A stretch of 38,424 nucleotides of DNA from Pseudomonadota bacterium (GTDB lineage: Bacteria; Pseudomonadota; Gammaproteobacteria; Burkholderiales; Casimicrobiaceae): NCBI GenBank assembly GCA_018241745.1, contig JAFEDG010000008.1:1-38424 (forward strand), given 5' to 3'. Numbering within the stretch: the first letter of the stretch is position 1; each line of letters opens with the position of its first letter. The notes under the pieces were generated by a model. The model had not been told where the DNA came from and searched no databases. It saw only the letters and a list, made by a program, of their open reading frames with translations. Positions 1 through 8,616 of the stretch are shown one piece after another. Made by a program: the position numbers and the translations under genes.

Positions 1-970
1 CCACGTTGTCGTCGTCGAGAAGGATGACGAACGTGGTCCCGGCCGCGCGGATGCCGGCGTTGCGCGCGGCACCGACATAGCGATTCGCCTGCCGGATGAT
101 GGTCGCCCGGAGGCTGGGGTAGCGCGTTCCAACGTCGTCCAGGTACTGCAACGACTCCGCGCTTGCGCTGCCGTCGTCGACGATCACCACCGCAAAGCCC
201 TGCACCGTCTGCCGTGCCAGTGCCGCGAGGTTCTGGTCGAGCAGGCGCGGCTGCTCGTGGTGCGTGACGACGATCGTCACGTCGGCGGCCGTGGCGACGC
301 GCGCTGGCGGCGCCGGGTCGTTGGGAGGCGACGTGCGCGCCAGCGCGTCGGCCAGAGCCGCGCCCGCGGCCGGCAGCGGCTCGATCCGGAGATTCCAACC
401 TGCCGCACGCATCCACCGCGCCACGTCGTCGTTGGCGGCGATGACGACGTCACAGCGTTCGGCGGCGCGTTGCTCGATCCATTCGGTGGCAACCGTGGCC
501 AACGTCGCGGGAAACTCGCCGCGGGCTTCGCGCCGGGCGCGCGCACTGCCTGTCGCCAGCACGGCGAATTTCGCATCCGCAAAGGCGAGGCCGGCGGCGC
601 GCGCCACGGTGCTGGCGAATGCGAGACCTTCGGCATCCGGGAAGACGATGGCCGCAAACCCCCGGCCGCGCAGGCAACGATAGAGCGCAACCGTCGCGCG
701 CAAGAATGCGGGATGTATGGCGGGGCTGTCGATGTCGCAGCATTCGACATCGGCTCCATGGGACGATGCGAGGACCGCGACGTCCGGATCGACAGCGATC
801 CCGCGGGCGCGCGCGACGACCAGCGTGACGGCGTTGCCGGCGGCGCGCGCCGCAGCGACGATGGCCGCGAGCGCGCCGTCCACGGCATCGCCGCCTGTCC
901 CGCCGACGACTACCGCCCACCGGGTGTCGCTAGCGTGTGCGCTCACGGGCGTCGGATGTGAGGAACCCAT
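1..970 (-). CDS. Glycosyltransferase with C-terminal GT2 domain (partial, runs off left edge)
   Basis: The frame is open from an ATG at 970 to the window edge (323 complete codons), so the C-terminus is missing. Residues from about 230 on read as the start of a family 2 glycosyltransferase: a VTIVVTHHEQ first strand, the nucleotide-binding VIVDDGS, then NRYVGAARNAGIRAA and the metal/nucleotide-binding LLDDDN. The first ~220 residues have no signal peptide. They alternate short hydrophobic strands and helices (for example WAVVVGGTGG and FAAIVFPDAEG) and resemble the N-terminal half of a GT-B enzyme, so the protein may be a GT-B-like/GT2 fusion; that part is inference. It is the last visible gene of the minus-strand glycan operon, 48 bases after the UbiA-family gene. 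Donor and acceptor sugars cannot be told from sequence. Confidence 0.8.
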   Translation of the reverse strand, partial: MGSSHPTPVSAHASDTRWAVVVGGTGGDAVDGALAAIVAAARAAGNAVTLVVARARGIAVDPDVAVLASSHGADVECCDIDSPAIHPAFLRATVALYRCLRGRGFAAIVFPDAEGLAFASTVARAAGLAFADAKFAVLATGSARARREARGEFPATLATVATEWIEQRAAERCDVVIAANDDVARWMRAAGWNLRIEPLPAAGAALADALARTSPPNDPAPPARVATAADVTIVVTHHEQPRLLDQNLAALARQTVQGFAVVIVDDGSASAESLQYLDDVGTRYPSLRATIIRQANRYVGAARNAGIRAAGTTFVILLDDDNV

Positions 971-1018
971 GCTGTCGATGATAACGTCGGTCCCGTCGGC
1001 GTTTTGCGCGCCAGGGCG

Positions 1019-1930
1019 TCAGCGCGCGAATGCGGCAATCCCCATCAGGACGCCGATCGCAAGATAGACATAGCGGTAGACACGCTGCAACGCCAGCAGG
1101 CTCGGACGCGCAAACCCGGCACGCCATGCCCGGACGGCGGCCGCCGCATGGACCAGGCCCAGCAGCGGCGTGAAGGCCAACACGCGCGGAACATACCCCG
1201 CGATGGCCAGCCCGGCGAGCCACGCGTACGCGAGCGCGAACAACGCACACCCCGCGACGAACGCACGCCGCGGCCCGAACGCGACGGCGCTGGTGCGAAT
1301 GCCGTTGCCGCGATCGGCGTCGTAGTCGCGCATCTCGTGCATCAGGTGGCCGGCGGCGAACACCAGCCCGAAGAATGGCGCGATGACGCAGGCGGCGCGA
1401 GCGAGCGGTGAGAACGACACGTAGCCGAGCAGGAAATGCAGCGTGCCGCCCATGAGGTGCAGGACCGAGGCTGCGACCGGCATGCCCTTCCAGTGCAGCC
1501 CCGGCGCGGAATAGAGTCCGCTCAGCACGGCGATGCCTGCGGCGCAGGCCAGGGCCTGCGCGCCGATCCACGCGAACAGTGCCAACGCGATCGCAAGCAG
1601 CACGACGGCGGCAACGCCGGCATCCGCGCGTTCGATCCCGCGTGCGCGGAACGTCCGCCGCGCGCGCCGTGGATCGCGGAGGTCCCCGTCGATGCCCGCC
1701 CAGTCGTTGAACACGAACACGTGCGCGACAAGTGCGGTGCTGGCAACGACGAAGCGCACTGCGGCCACGAGCACGTGCGCATCCAGCGTTCCCGCCGCCC
1801 ACAGGAATCCGAGCAGTGGCGCCCCCTGCAGCACCAGCACCTCGTCGTAGCGGATCGATCCGAACAGCGCCAACGCACCGCGGGCGAGCCGGTGCCGGCC
1901 GCGGAAGCGGGACGTGGCGGGCTGCCTCAT
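1019..1930 (-). CDS. UbiA-family prenyltransferase
   Basis: A 303-residue polytopic membrane protein with about eight hydrophobic helices. UbiA enzymes transfer a polyprenyl group from its diphosphate to an acceptor, using two Asp-rich motifs. Here the first is NDWAGIDGDLRD (N75 to D86), with slightly longer spacing than the usual NDxxDxxxD; the second, DYDADRGNGIRT, matches the canonical DxxxDxxxGxRT. The start ATG at 1930 overlaps the stop of the upstream gene (ATGA), which implies translational coupling. The glycosyltransferase and sulfotransferase neighbours argue for a glycolipid or lipid-carrier role, as for the decaprenyl-phosphate phosphoribosyltransferases of this superfamily, rather than ubiquinone synthesis. 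The acceptor is unknown. Confidence 0.82.
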   Translation of the reverse strand: MRQPATSRFRGRHRLARGALALFGSIRYDEVLVLQGAPLLGFLWAAGTLDAHVLVAAVRFVVASTALVAHVFVFNDWAGIDGDLRDPRRARRTFRARGIERADAGVAAVVLLAIALALFAWIGAQALACAAGIAVLSGLYSAPGLHWKGMPVAASVLHLMGGTLHFLLGYVSFSPLARAACVIAPFFGLVFAAGHLMHEMRDYDADRGNGIRTSAVAFGPRRAFVAGCALFALAYAWLAGLAIAGYVPRVLAFTPLLGLVHAAAAVRAWRAGFARPSLLALQRVYRYVYLAIGVLMGIAAFAR

Positions 1931-4674
1931 CGTGTCATGCACCCGTCGCCGCCATGGCCGGGCGGGCAGTGCGCCATCAGGGCTGCAGACCGCGCCACCG
2001 CGTAGTGAAGGCGCAGCCAGAGCGCGTAGCCGAATTCGGGCGACCAGTAGTAGCGCCGGACGTGCGCGCTCAGATCGTTGTGATACAGCAGAGGCGGGTC
2101 GCGCGACAGCGCTGCGAAGTCGTCCGCGGCGAGCGAGCGCAGCAAGGCCTGCGCCGCAGCGGGGTCGACGGGCGACCCGTCGCCGCGGGCCCGGCGCAAC
2201 AACGCGGCGGCCTCGAGCCAGCGCGTCTGTCCGGGGATCGCGGTTGCGAGGCGGCTCGATGGCACTGCGAGCGCACAGCCCGCGTCGCGCGCGTCGGTCG
2301 CGCGCCACGCGATCAGCAGTGGTACCAGGCGGTAGTAGACCCACGCGCGGTCGTCGTCGAGATGCGCGCGCAGCGCGGTACACAACTGGCGCGCCGCGGG
2401 CGGGTCGGCGGTCGCGAGCAGCATCAGCAGGTGGACCTGGATGCCGATGTCGGCGGGATTCGGGTCCGCGCCCGGGTCGATGCAGCGATACTCGGCTTGC
2501 GGCGCGAGCCACGTGCGGTAGAGGCCGTCCGCGGTCCGGAATCCGCGCATGGTGGCCAGCGCGCGGTCGCGGCGCGCCAGTGGCTGCGCGGGCGCGATCC
2601 GCCACGCGAGCGCGGTGTCGTCGGTGTCGGGCGTGATGATGCAGCCGAGCGTGCCGATCGTCGGCGCGTCGGGCAGGCCGTGGTAACGGACGAGGCCGTC
2701 GGCTTCGATTTGCCGGGACAGGAACGCGCGAGCCCGCGCCGTCGACTCCAGAAGCCCGGCGGCATCCGCGACCGGGTCCAGCATGTCCAGCAGCGCCGCG
2801 TTGGTGAACGTATTGAGTTCCGCGACCGGCCCGGCATACCGCGGCGCGCTCGTGTACATCGTCAGCCAGTAACCGCCCGGTTGCTCGCCTTGTGCGATGC
2901 GCGCAGACGCGAGGCGGGCGGCGGCCGCGAGATCGGCCGGTATCGCCGCATCGTCGTCGAGCGTGATCATCCGTTGCGCGAGCAAGCGCGGCTCGCTGCC
3001 AGCCTTGACGCGGACCATGACGGCGAGCGCATGCGTGCCGGGCTTGACGTCGCGCAGCGATGCCGTCAGCTTCCAGCCGCTGGCGGCGGGCACGCCGAGC
3101 GCGGCGGCGACGTCGTCACGCGCGAAGAATGCAGCCGTCGTCGCGACGAGCCGCCCGTCGATGCGGAGCGCGGCCTCGGCAGGCGTTGCAGCGCCGGCGA
3201 GCGCCCAGCCGAGTACCTGGACCTGATGGCCGCCGGCGTCGCCTTGCAGCACGTCCGCACGGTCGATGTTGCCGCGCAGCGAAACGAAGAGGTCTGCCGG
3301 TGCACGCGCGTGGCGGAGCTCCGCGACGAACGGTGCGTTCTCGAGCTGCCATGCGGCGCGGAGCTTGCCAGGCGCCGCGGCCAGCACTGGCAGCGCGGAT
3401 TCGCCGGTGTACCAGAACGCGCCGATCGCCTCGAGGGCGATCGCGGCCACGACCGCCGTCGCGAACGCAACACGCCCGGGCAGGCGCAGCGGTGCAAGCG
3501 CCGGCGGCAGCATCCAGAACAGGATCGGGAGCGAATCCGTGAGCCAGCGGGGACCCCACGACATGCCTTGGCGCCAGTCGCCCAGCGAGTACAGCGCGAG
3601 CTGCAGCAGGGCGGCGCCGCCCGCGGCCAGCGTGAGACCGCGAAACCGCGGCTCGCGCACGATCGACGCGGCGCCGGCCACCAGCGCGAGCAGAAACGGT
3701 GAGAAGACGAACAAGCCGTGCGTGGGGCTCAGCAACAGACCCGCGAGCCCGCCCGCCGGGTCGAGCGTCATGAACGTCTTCAGGCTCTTGGTCTTCAGCA
3801 ACGCGTATCCGCCGAGCAGCGGACCGACGACCGCGAGGTTGTAAAAGATCAGCAGCAGCGCAGGAACCGCGGCACCCACCACCCAGGCCAGCCGCTCCCG
3901 CCCGCGCGCCCAGCAGCACAGCGCGTAGAGCGCGAGCCCGGCAGCCAGCACCGCATCGGGCTGCCGAATGCAGGGAATGAGCGCGCAGACGGTGCCGGCC
4001 GCCCAAGCGCGCCCCATGCCGCGCGGGCCCGACAGCAGCCACATCGCCACGGTGATCGCAAGCGAGCCGGCACCGTGCTGCCAGAGTGCCTGGCTGCTGA
4101 CGACCCACGTCGTCGTGCCAAACGCGTACGCGATCGCGAGTGCGAAGGCGATGCCGCGCGGAGCCCGGCGGCGCAGCAACAGATAGAGCATCGCGACCGC
4201 GGTCGCCGCAAGCGCCGAGGCGGCGAGCTTTTCCATCACGCGCGCAACCTGGTCGCGCATCTGTGCGTCCAGGCCGTGTCGATGCACGTAGGCGGCGATG
4301 GGTGCGTAGAGCGGCGCGACGAGCAACGGCGTCGTTACCGGATAGAACGAGACCAGCGCCCCGTCGACGCCAGGGAGGATCCACCATGCGCGATAGACGG
4401 AACCTTCCTTGGCATCGATGGCGCGGCCCTGTGCGACGACCGTGGCAACCGGGTCGAGCGTCAGCGTCCGGTGCTCCCACAGCGACAGCGGCAGGTAGCG
4501 CGCGCCAAACGTATCGGCCGCGGGGATGGCGCGCAGGTTGGCGTTGAACACGACGAAGGCGAGCAACGCGAGCGCCAGCGCGATGGCGATGTCGCGGCCC
4601 CGCAGGTGGCCCGTCACCGTGTCGATGCCATGGCCGGCCGGATGCGCCGGTTGCCGGACACGTCGAGTCGTCAC
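1927..4674 (-). CDS. GT-C-like polytopic membrane protein with soluble C-terminal domain carrying DTDDTA
   Basis: 915 residues. The first ~450 hold about a dozen hydrophobic segments, preceded by a first loop reading AADTFGARYLPLSLWEH and LTLDPVA, the layout of uncharacterised GT-C glycosyltransferase-like proteins (GT39/ArnT type) that use a polyprenyl-phosphate sugar. From ~460 the protein is soluble. A beta-rich stretch (~460-570) is followed by ~330 helical residues that look like an alpha/alpha toroid, with helix starts such as NTFTNAALLDML and NPADIGIQVHLLMLLA. That part contains D683-T-D-D-T-A688, resembling the DxDDTA acid motif of class II terpene cyclases. The fold and GT-C assignments are inferred, not proven. 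Both ends overlap neighbours by ATGA, so it is translated as part of the operon. It is unusually long for a GT-C protein because of the C-terminal domain. Confidence 0.75.
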   Translation of the reverse strand: MTTRRVRQPAHPAGHGIDTVTGHLRGRDIAIALALALLAFVVFNANLRAIPAADTFGARYLPLSLWEHRTLTLDPVATVVAQGRAIDAKEGSVYRAWWILPGVDGALVSFYPVTTPLLVAPLYAPIAAYVHRHGLDAQMRDQVARVMEKLAASALAATAVAMLYLLLRRRAPRGIAFALAIAYAFGTTTWVVSSQALWQHGAGSLAITVAMWLLSGPRGMGRAWAAGTVCALIPCIRQPDAVLAAGLALYALCCWARGRERLAWVVGAAVPALLLIFYNLAVVGPLLGGYALLKTKSLKTFMTLDPAGGLAGLLLSPTHGLFVFSPFLLALVAGAASIVREPRFRGLTLAAGGAALLQLALYSLGDWRQGMSWGPRWLTDSLPILFWMLPPALAPLRLPGRVAFATAVVAAIALEAIGAFWYTGESALPVLAAAPGKLRAAWQLENAPFVAELRHARAPADLFVSLRGNIDRADVLQGDAGGHQVQVLGWALAGAATPAEAALRIDGRLVATTAAFFARDDVAAALGVPAASGWKLTASLRDVKPGTHALAVMVRVKAGSEPRLLAQRMITLDDDAAIPADLAAAARLASARIAQGEQPGGYWLTMYTSAPRYAGPVAELNTFTNAALLDMLDPVADAAGLLESTARARAFLSRQIEADGLVRYHGLPDAPTIGTLGCIITPDTDDTALAWRIAPAQPLARRDRALATMRGFRTADGLYRTWLAPQAEYRCIDPGADPNPADIGIQVHLLMLLATADPPAARQLCTALRAHLDDDRAWVYYRLVPLLIAWRATDARDAGCALAVPSSRLATAIPGQTRWLEAAALLRRARGDGSPVDPAAAQALLRSLAADDFAALSRDPPLLYHNDLSAHVRRYYWSPEFGYALWLRLHYAVARSAALMAHCPPGHGGDGCMTR

Positions 4675-5774
4675 GGCTTGCCGGGCCGGGGCGCGGATAG
4701 CTGCGCAAGCGCACGCTCGAGCGATTCCGCGTAGGCCCTGGCACTGTCCAGGCTGCGGTCGCGCTGGGCCACGATGGCCTCGAGCGCACGCGCATGCGCG
4801 ATGGCGTCGCGGCGCTCACCCTCGTCGACGGCTGCGCGCACGGCCGCCACGGCGCACACGAGGTCGATGTCGAGTGCGGCGCGGGGGCCAGGGTTGGACG
4901 CGTGTTCCGGCGCGGCGATGCCCAGCGCGGCGCACGTGGCGCCGTACGTGTGCGCTACGTTGTCGAAACATGCGGTGTCCAGCCGCTCACCGAGGATGGC
5001 GCGCCGCGCGGCTGTGTAGACGGGCGCGACCCACCGTGCCCATATGGCCCCGCCATCCGCGAGCGGCGTCGTGGCGCGCTGATGGCAGCGCTCCACCGAC
5101 AGGAAGCCATCGACGTCGCGCGCCGATGCGGCCGTCGCGTTGGGCCACGCGATCTGCAGCTCGCGGCTGATGCGCGCCGTTTCCGCGCGCCAGTCGGCGA
5201 CCACGTCCGCGTAGTCACAGAACACCCGAGGCATGCCGCGCGTATGCGCTTCCGCCGCGAGCGTGTAGCGCAGCCACAACAGGCCGCCGCGGTCGCAGGG
5301 CCACGCCGACTCGGGTTGGGCCGCGACCTGGCGTTCCGCCAGCGACCGGGCAACCGCCAGCGGATTGCGCACCGCGATGATCGCGACGCAGTGGACACCG
5401 GCTTCCGCCAATGCGCGGCGCCACAGCGGGAACGCGAGCGCCATGCGTGGCTCCTTGAGCACGAACAGCGGCGCGGCGCCGAACTCGGCGGCGAGGATCG
5501 CCTTCATCGACGGCACGAATGCCTGCGCTGCGGCCGTGGCGAACCAGGCATCATCCGGCCCCGCGAGCGCATGGGTCGACGAGCCCGCCGCGGCGAGCAG
5601 CTGCTCGTCGACGGCCAGCGCCTCGGCAGATTCCCAGTGGCCCAGCTCGTTGCCGGGCCCGGGCGGGACCAGGTGGCGCGGCAACGCCGCGCCGAGCAGG
5701 TTCGCCGTCCGCGCGAGCGCCGACGTGCCGGAGCGATGCATGCCCAGCACGACGATGGCCGTGCGCGGCGTCAT
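4671..5774 (-). CDS. Sulfotransferase family protein (PAPS-dependent type)
   Basis: 367 residues, no signal peptide or membrane segment. The N-terminus contains the 5'-phosphosulfate-binding loop GMHRSGTSALA (from G11) after the hydrophobic strand TAIVVL, and a candidate 3'-phosphate-binding stretch AVRNPLAVARSLAERQ follows. This pattern fits the bacterial sulfotransferase_1/3 families, which move sulfate from PAPS to a carbohydrate or other hydroxyl in the cytoplasm. The C-terminal ~60 residues are a charged helix (RALEAIVAQRDRSLDSAR), possibly coiled coil. It overlaps both neighbouring genes by four bases (ATGA at 5771-5774 and 4671-4674). Because it is locked between a glycosyltransferase and a GT-C-like protein, the substrate is probably the glycan made by this operon. 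Confidence 0.85.
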   Translation of the reverse strand: MTPRTAIVVLGMHRSGTSALARTANLLGAALPRHLVPPGPGNELGHWESAEALAVDEQLLAAAGSSTHALAGPDDAWFATAAAQAFVPSMKAILAAEFGAAPLFVLKEPRMALAFPLWRRALAEAGVHCVAIIAVRNPLAVARSLAERQVAAQPESAWPCDRGGLLWLRYTLAAEAHTRGMPRVFCDYADVVADWRAETARISRELQIAWPNATAASARDVDGFLSVERCHQRATTPLADGGAIWARWVAPVYTAARRAILGERLDTACFDNVAHTYGATCAALGIAAPEHASNPGPRAALDIDLVCAVAAVRAAVDEGERRDAIAHARALEAIVAQRDRSLDSARAYAESLERALAQLSAPRPGKP

Positions 5775-8455
5775 TGCGGAGGCGCCTTGCGCGGCCTGGC
5801 GGTCGGTGGCGCGGTCGACGACATGCGCGCTCGATCATCCTGGCGGTGGGGGGTGTTGGCGCGATGCGCGCTGTCGTCGTGGTTCTTGGCTTGCTGCGCG
5901 GTGCGTTGCACGAGCCCGCGCATGCCTTCCCGCGCGACCAACGCGGGCACCCGATGCAGCCGCTGCGCATAGTGCCCCGGGCGCCGGAGGACGTCCCGCA
6001 GCACAGTGCGCAGCGCGCCGAGCGGATCCAGTGGCGAGCCCGGATGCGCGGCAGTCACGTACGCCTGCGCACGGCGCGACGACGTTTGCCGGAGGCGCTC
6101 GAGGCGCGCATGCACGTGCGCACCGACGACCGCCGGCGCAAGGCGCTCGCGAATCGTCGCCGCCCCGGCGCGGGCAATGGCGGTGCGCCATTCGGCGTCG
6201 CGCCATACCCGGCGCATCTGCTTCGCCGCATCGGCCATGTCCGGCTCCGCCCATTCCGTCCCTGCGGCGTACGGACCATGCGCCTGCGTGCCGCGGACCA
6301 GGTCGAATGCCACCAGCGCGGCGTTGTCCGCAGTCGTGAAGTCCATGTTCCCGCTCCACGCGGTCACGACCACCGGACGCGCGAGCGCCATGGCCTCGGC
6401 GATCACCAGGCCGAACCCTTCGGAGCGGTGCAGCGACACCACCGCATCCGCCGTGGCGAGCAGGCGGAAGCGGTCGGCATGATCCAGCGCTGCGTCCAGG
6501 ATGGAGACGCGGTGGCCTGCGGCGCGGGACACGAGCGCCGTGATCACGTCCGGTGCGCGCTGCCCATTCAGCACCTTGACGACAAGGCGCACCGGCTCGT
6601 CCGGCGCGAACGCGCGGACGAAGGCATCGACGGCACCGTGCGGATTCTTCCGGAACGGCACGGAAGCGACGTCGAAGAACGAGACGAATACGAACTCGTC
6701 GTCGCGCACGTCGGGGCACACTCCCGCGAGCCAATCCCGATCGGCCGCCACGCCCTCGGGCACGTTGATCGCATAGGGCACGACGACGACCGGCACCGTC
6801 GCCTTCGCGCGCAACGCGTCGGCGACGAACGTCGACGCCACCCAGACTTCGTCGACGAGCGCGAAGCGGTCGCACCACGCGTCGGGAAATTCCCCGGTTT
6901 CCCAGGCCCAGCTGCCCACGAGCGTCGTACGCTGCACCGCGCGTGGCAACGTGGCGAGCACCCGCGGGGTCTCGTCCGCGTTGACACCCAGCACCGTGAT
7001 TGCGTGCTGCGCACCGCCGGGCGCTGCGTCGTGGATGTCGTAGTCGCCCACCGGCGCGTCCGCGAGGTGGGAGATATCGTGCGTCGTCACCACGATGCCC
7101 GCGGCGCGCATCGCCACCACGGCGTTGCGCGCAGCCTCGCCTATGCCCAGGTGCGAGCGGAAATACCCGACGTAGGCGACGCCCGGCGCGGCTGCCGGAG
7201 CATCGCGCGCCGCGCCTGCATCGCCGCCGTCGTCGTCGGCAAGGCCTACATAGGGCAACAGCGCCGGATCGACACCCATTTGCGCGACGCCGTCGGTCGC
7301 AAGCCAGCGTGCGAGCCCCAGGCGGTTGCGTCCATCGTCGTACGCGGCCACGAGATCCTCGCGCTGCGCGAGGATGGCGCGTGCATAGCGCGATACGTGG
7401 TCGCCGAACGCGGGCGCCGATGCGTAGGCCAGGAACCTGCCGTCGGCCAATGGGTCGCCGTAATCGTCGTGCATGGCGACGACGCTGCGATACAGCACGC
7501 GGCAGGCGCTATCCCATGCCGGTCCGGACGCAAAGCGCGGTGGCGCGACCGTGCGCTCGACGTGCGCGGCATACCCGGCCGCCTCGAGTCGCGCAGCATA
7601 ATCCGCGAGCAGGAGACTGGTCGCCCCCGGGGGGCGCAACCCGAAGCGCGTCTCGTGGCGCGAAAGCGTGCGCCTGGCCGGTACGTAGCCGCTGAAGTGG
7701 TAGAACGCGAGCGGGTGGCGCGTACCGTCGACGAAGTCGACGTGCCAGCCGTCCGCGTCGTGGCCCGGAATGCGCTCGTGCAGGTTCCAGTACGCGACGT
7801 TGCAGCCGGGGGCGCGCAGCACGCACGTGCGCGCGCAGAACGCGGTGGCGAAGTCCATCCATTTCTGGTCGGTGAACAGTCCCGCTGCGACGTCGGCCGT
7901 GCCCTGCGTGCGCAGGCGGCCGCGCCACCACGCGAGGTATGCGCGCGCGGCGGCGGTGTTGGCAAAGGCGGCGAAGCCAAGGTTGTAGATGCCCGCCCGC
8001 ATGATCGCCAGGTCGTCGGGCAGCTTGCCGTCGGCGGGCAGCGGCGTGAGGATGTGCGGCGTGACCACCAGGTCGTGCGCCGCGAGCGCGGCCAGGACGT
8101 CGGTGAACGGCGCGTAGGCGACGACGTCCGCGTCCAGATAGATTGCCGCGTCGCACCCGGTACTCAGCACTTCCAGGAAGCAATGCGGCTTGACCCCGGT
8201 GGCGAGTTCCAGCAGCGTGTAGTAGCACTGCAGGTGGTGCCAATCGGCTTCCGGCATCGACGAGGCGACGCTGATGACGTCGATCTCGTCACGGCCCTCG
8301 CAGTCGGCCGGCATCGCGTCGAGCAGGAACACGATGAGCCGGGCACCACGCTGCGTCGCCGCCAGCGACCGCGCCAGCACCAGCGCATGAGCCAGGTAGT
8401 TCGACGCGCAGATCGTGAAGAAGCGGGCGCGGGGGAGGGTTGCGGGGCTCGACAT
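5771..8455 (-). CDS. Two-domain glycosyltransferase (GT8-like plus GT4)
   Basis: 894 residues from the ATG at 8455; upstream in-frame ATGs exist, but the conserved part starts just after this one (RARFFTICASNYLAHALVLARS). Domain 1 (~8-300) is GT-A-like, with the metal-binding YLDADVV at 106-112 and a TDQKWMD segment, as in GT8-type enzymes. Domain 2 (~525-830) is a GT-B enzyme of family 4: GYFRSHLGIGEAARNAV, then LHRSEGFGLVIAEAMALARP, with the EX7E pair at E679 and E687. The last ~70 residues are a basic, low-complexity tail. Two catalytic domains in one chain suggest that two successive sugars are added. It is the first gene of the minus-strand glycan operon and ends in an ATGA overlap with the sulfotransferase gene. 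Sugar specificity is unknown. Confidence 0.85.
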   Translation of the reverse strand: MSSPATLPRARFFTICASNYLAHALVLARSLAATQRGARLIVFLLDAMPADCEGRDEIDVISVASSMPEADWHHLQCYYTLLELATGVKPHCFLEVLSTGCDAAIYLDADVVAYAPFTDVLAALAAHDLVVTPHILTPLPADGKLPDDLAIMRAGIYNLGFAAFANTAAARAYLAWWRGRLRTQGTADVAAGLFTDQKWMDFATAFCARTCVLRAPGCNVAYWNLHERIPGHDADGWHVDFVDGTRHPLAFYHFSGYVPARRTLSRHETRFGLRPPGATSLLLADYAARLEAAGYAAHVERTVAPPRFASGPAWDSACRVLYRSVVAMHDDYGDPLADGRFLAYASAPAFGDHVSRYARAILAQREDLVAAYDDGRNRLGLARWLATDGVAQMGVDPALLPYVGLADDDGGDAGAARDAPAAAPGVAYVGYFRSHLGIGEAARNAVVAMRAAGIVVTTHDISHLADAPVGDYDIHDAAPGGAQHAITVLGVNADETPRVLATLPRAVQRTTLVGSWAWETGEFPDAWCDRFALVDEVWVASTFVADALRAKATVPVVVVPYAINVPEGVAADRDWLAGVCPDVRDDEFVFVSFFDVASVPFRKNPHGAVDAFVRAFAPDEPVRLVVKVLNGQRAPDVITALVSRAAGHRVSILDAALDHADRFRLLATADAVVSLHRSEGFGLVIAEAMALARPVVVTAWSGNMDFTTADNAALVAFDLVRGTQAHGPYAAGTEWAEPDMADAAKQMRRVWRDAEWRTAIARAGAATIRERLAPAVVGAHVHARLERLRQTSSRRAQAYVTAAHPGSPLDPLGALRTVLRDVLRRPGHYAQRLHRVPALVAREGMRGLVQRTAQQAKNHDDSAHRANTPHRQDDRARMSSTAPPTARPRKAPPQ

Positions 8456-8504
8456 CGGTGCTGGCGATCGGCGCGCGTCACCGTGTTGCATCGCGCATGC
8501 CAAC

Positions 8505-8510
8505 ATCATA
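8505..8510 (-). promoter_or_regulatory. Possible -10 box for the glycan operon
   Basis: On the minus strand this reads TATGAT, about 50 bases before the ATG at 8455 and inside the only divergent intergenic gap (8456-8616). The matching -35 position is poor (TGCGTA), so this is a weak prediction resting on the -10 and its location. Confidence 0.3.
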
Positions 8511-8616
8511 GCGTCGGCGCATCGTTGTACGCATGTGCGATAGTGACCTTCCACCGCAAGGCGCCATTGACTCATCATGGGCGCGGTGCTGCCGCGCGCC
8601 ACGACGCGCTCCCTCG

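Noticed and set aside
1732..3702. Plus-strand open frame of 656 codons opposite the GT-C-like gene
   Set aside because: Low-complexity Arg-rich product; the minus-strand frame has membrane helices, ATGA coupling and family motifs.
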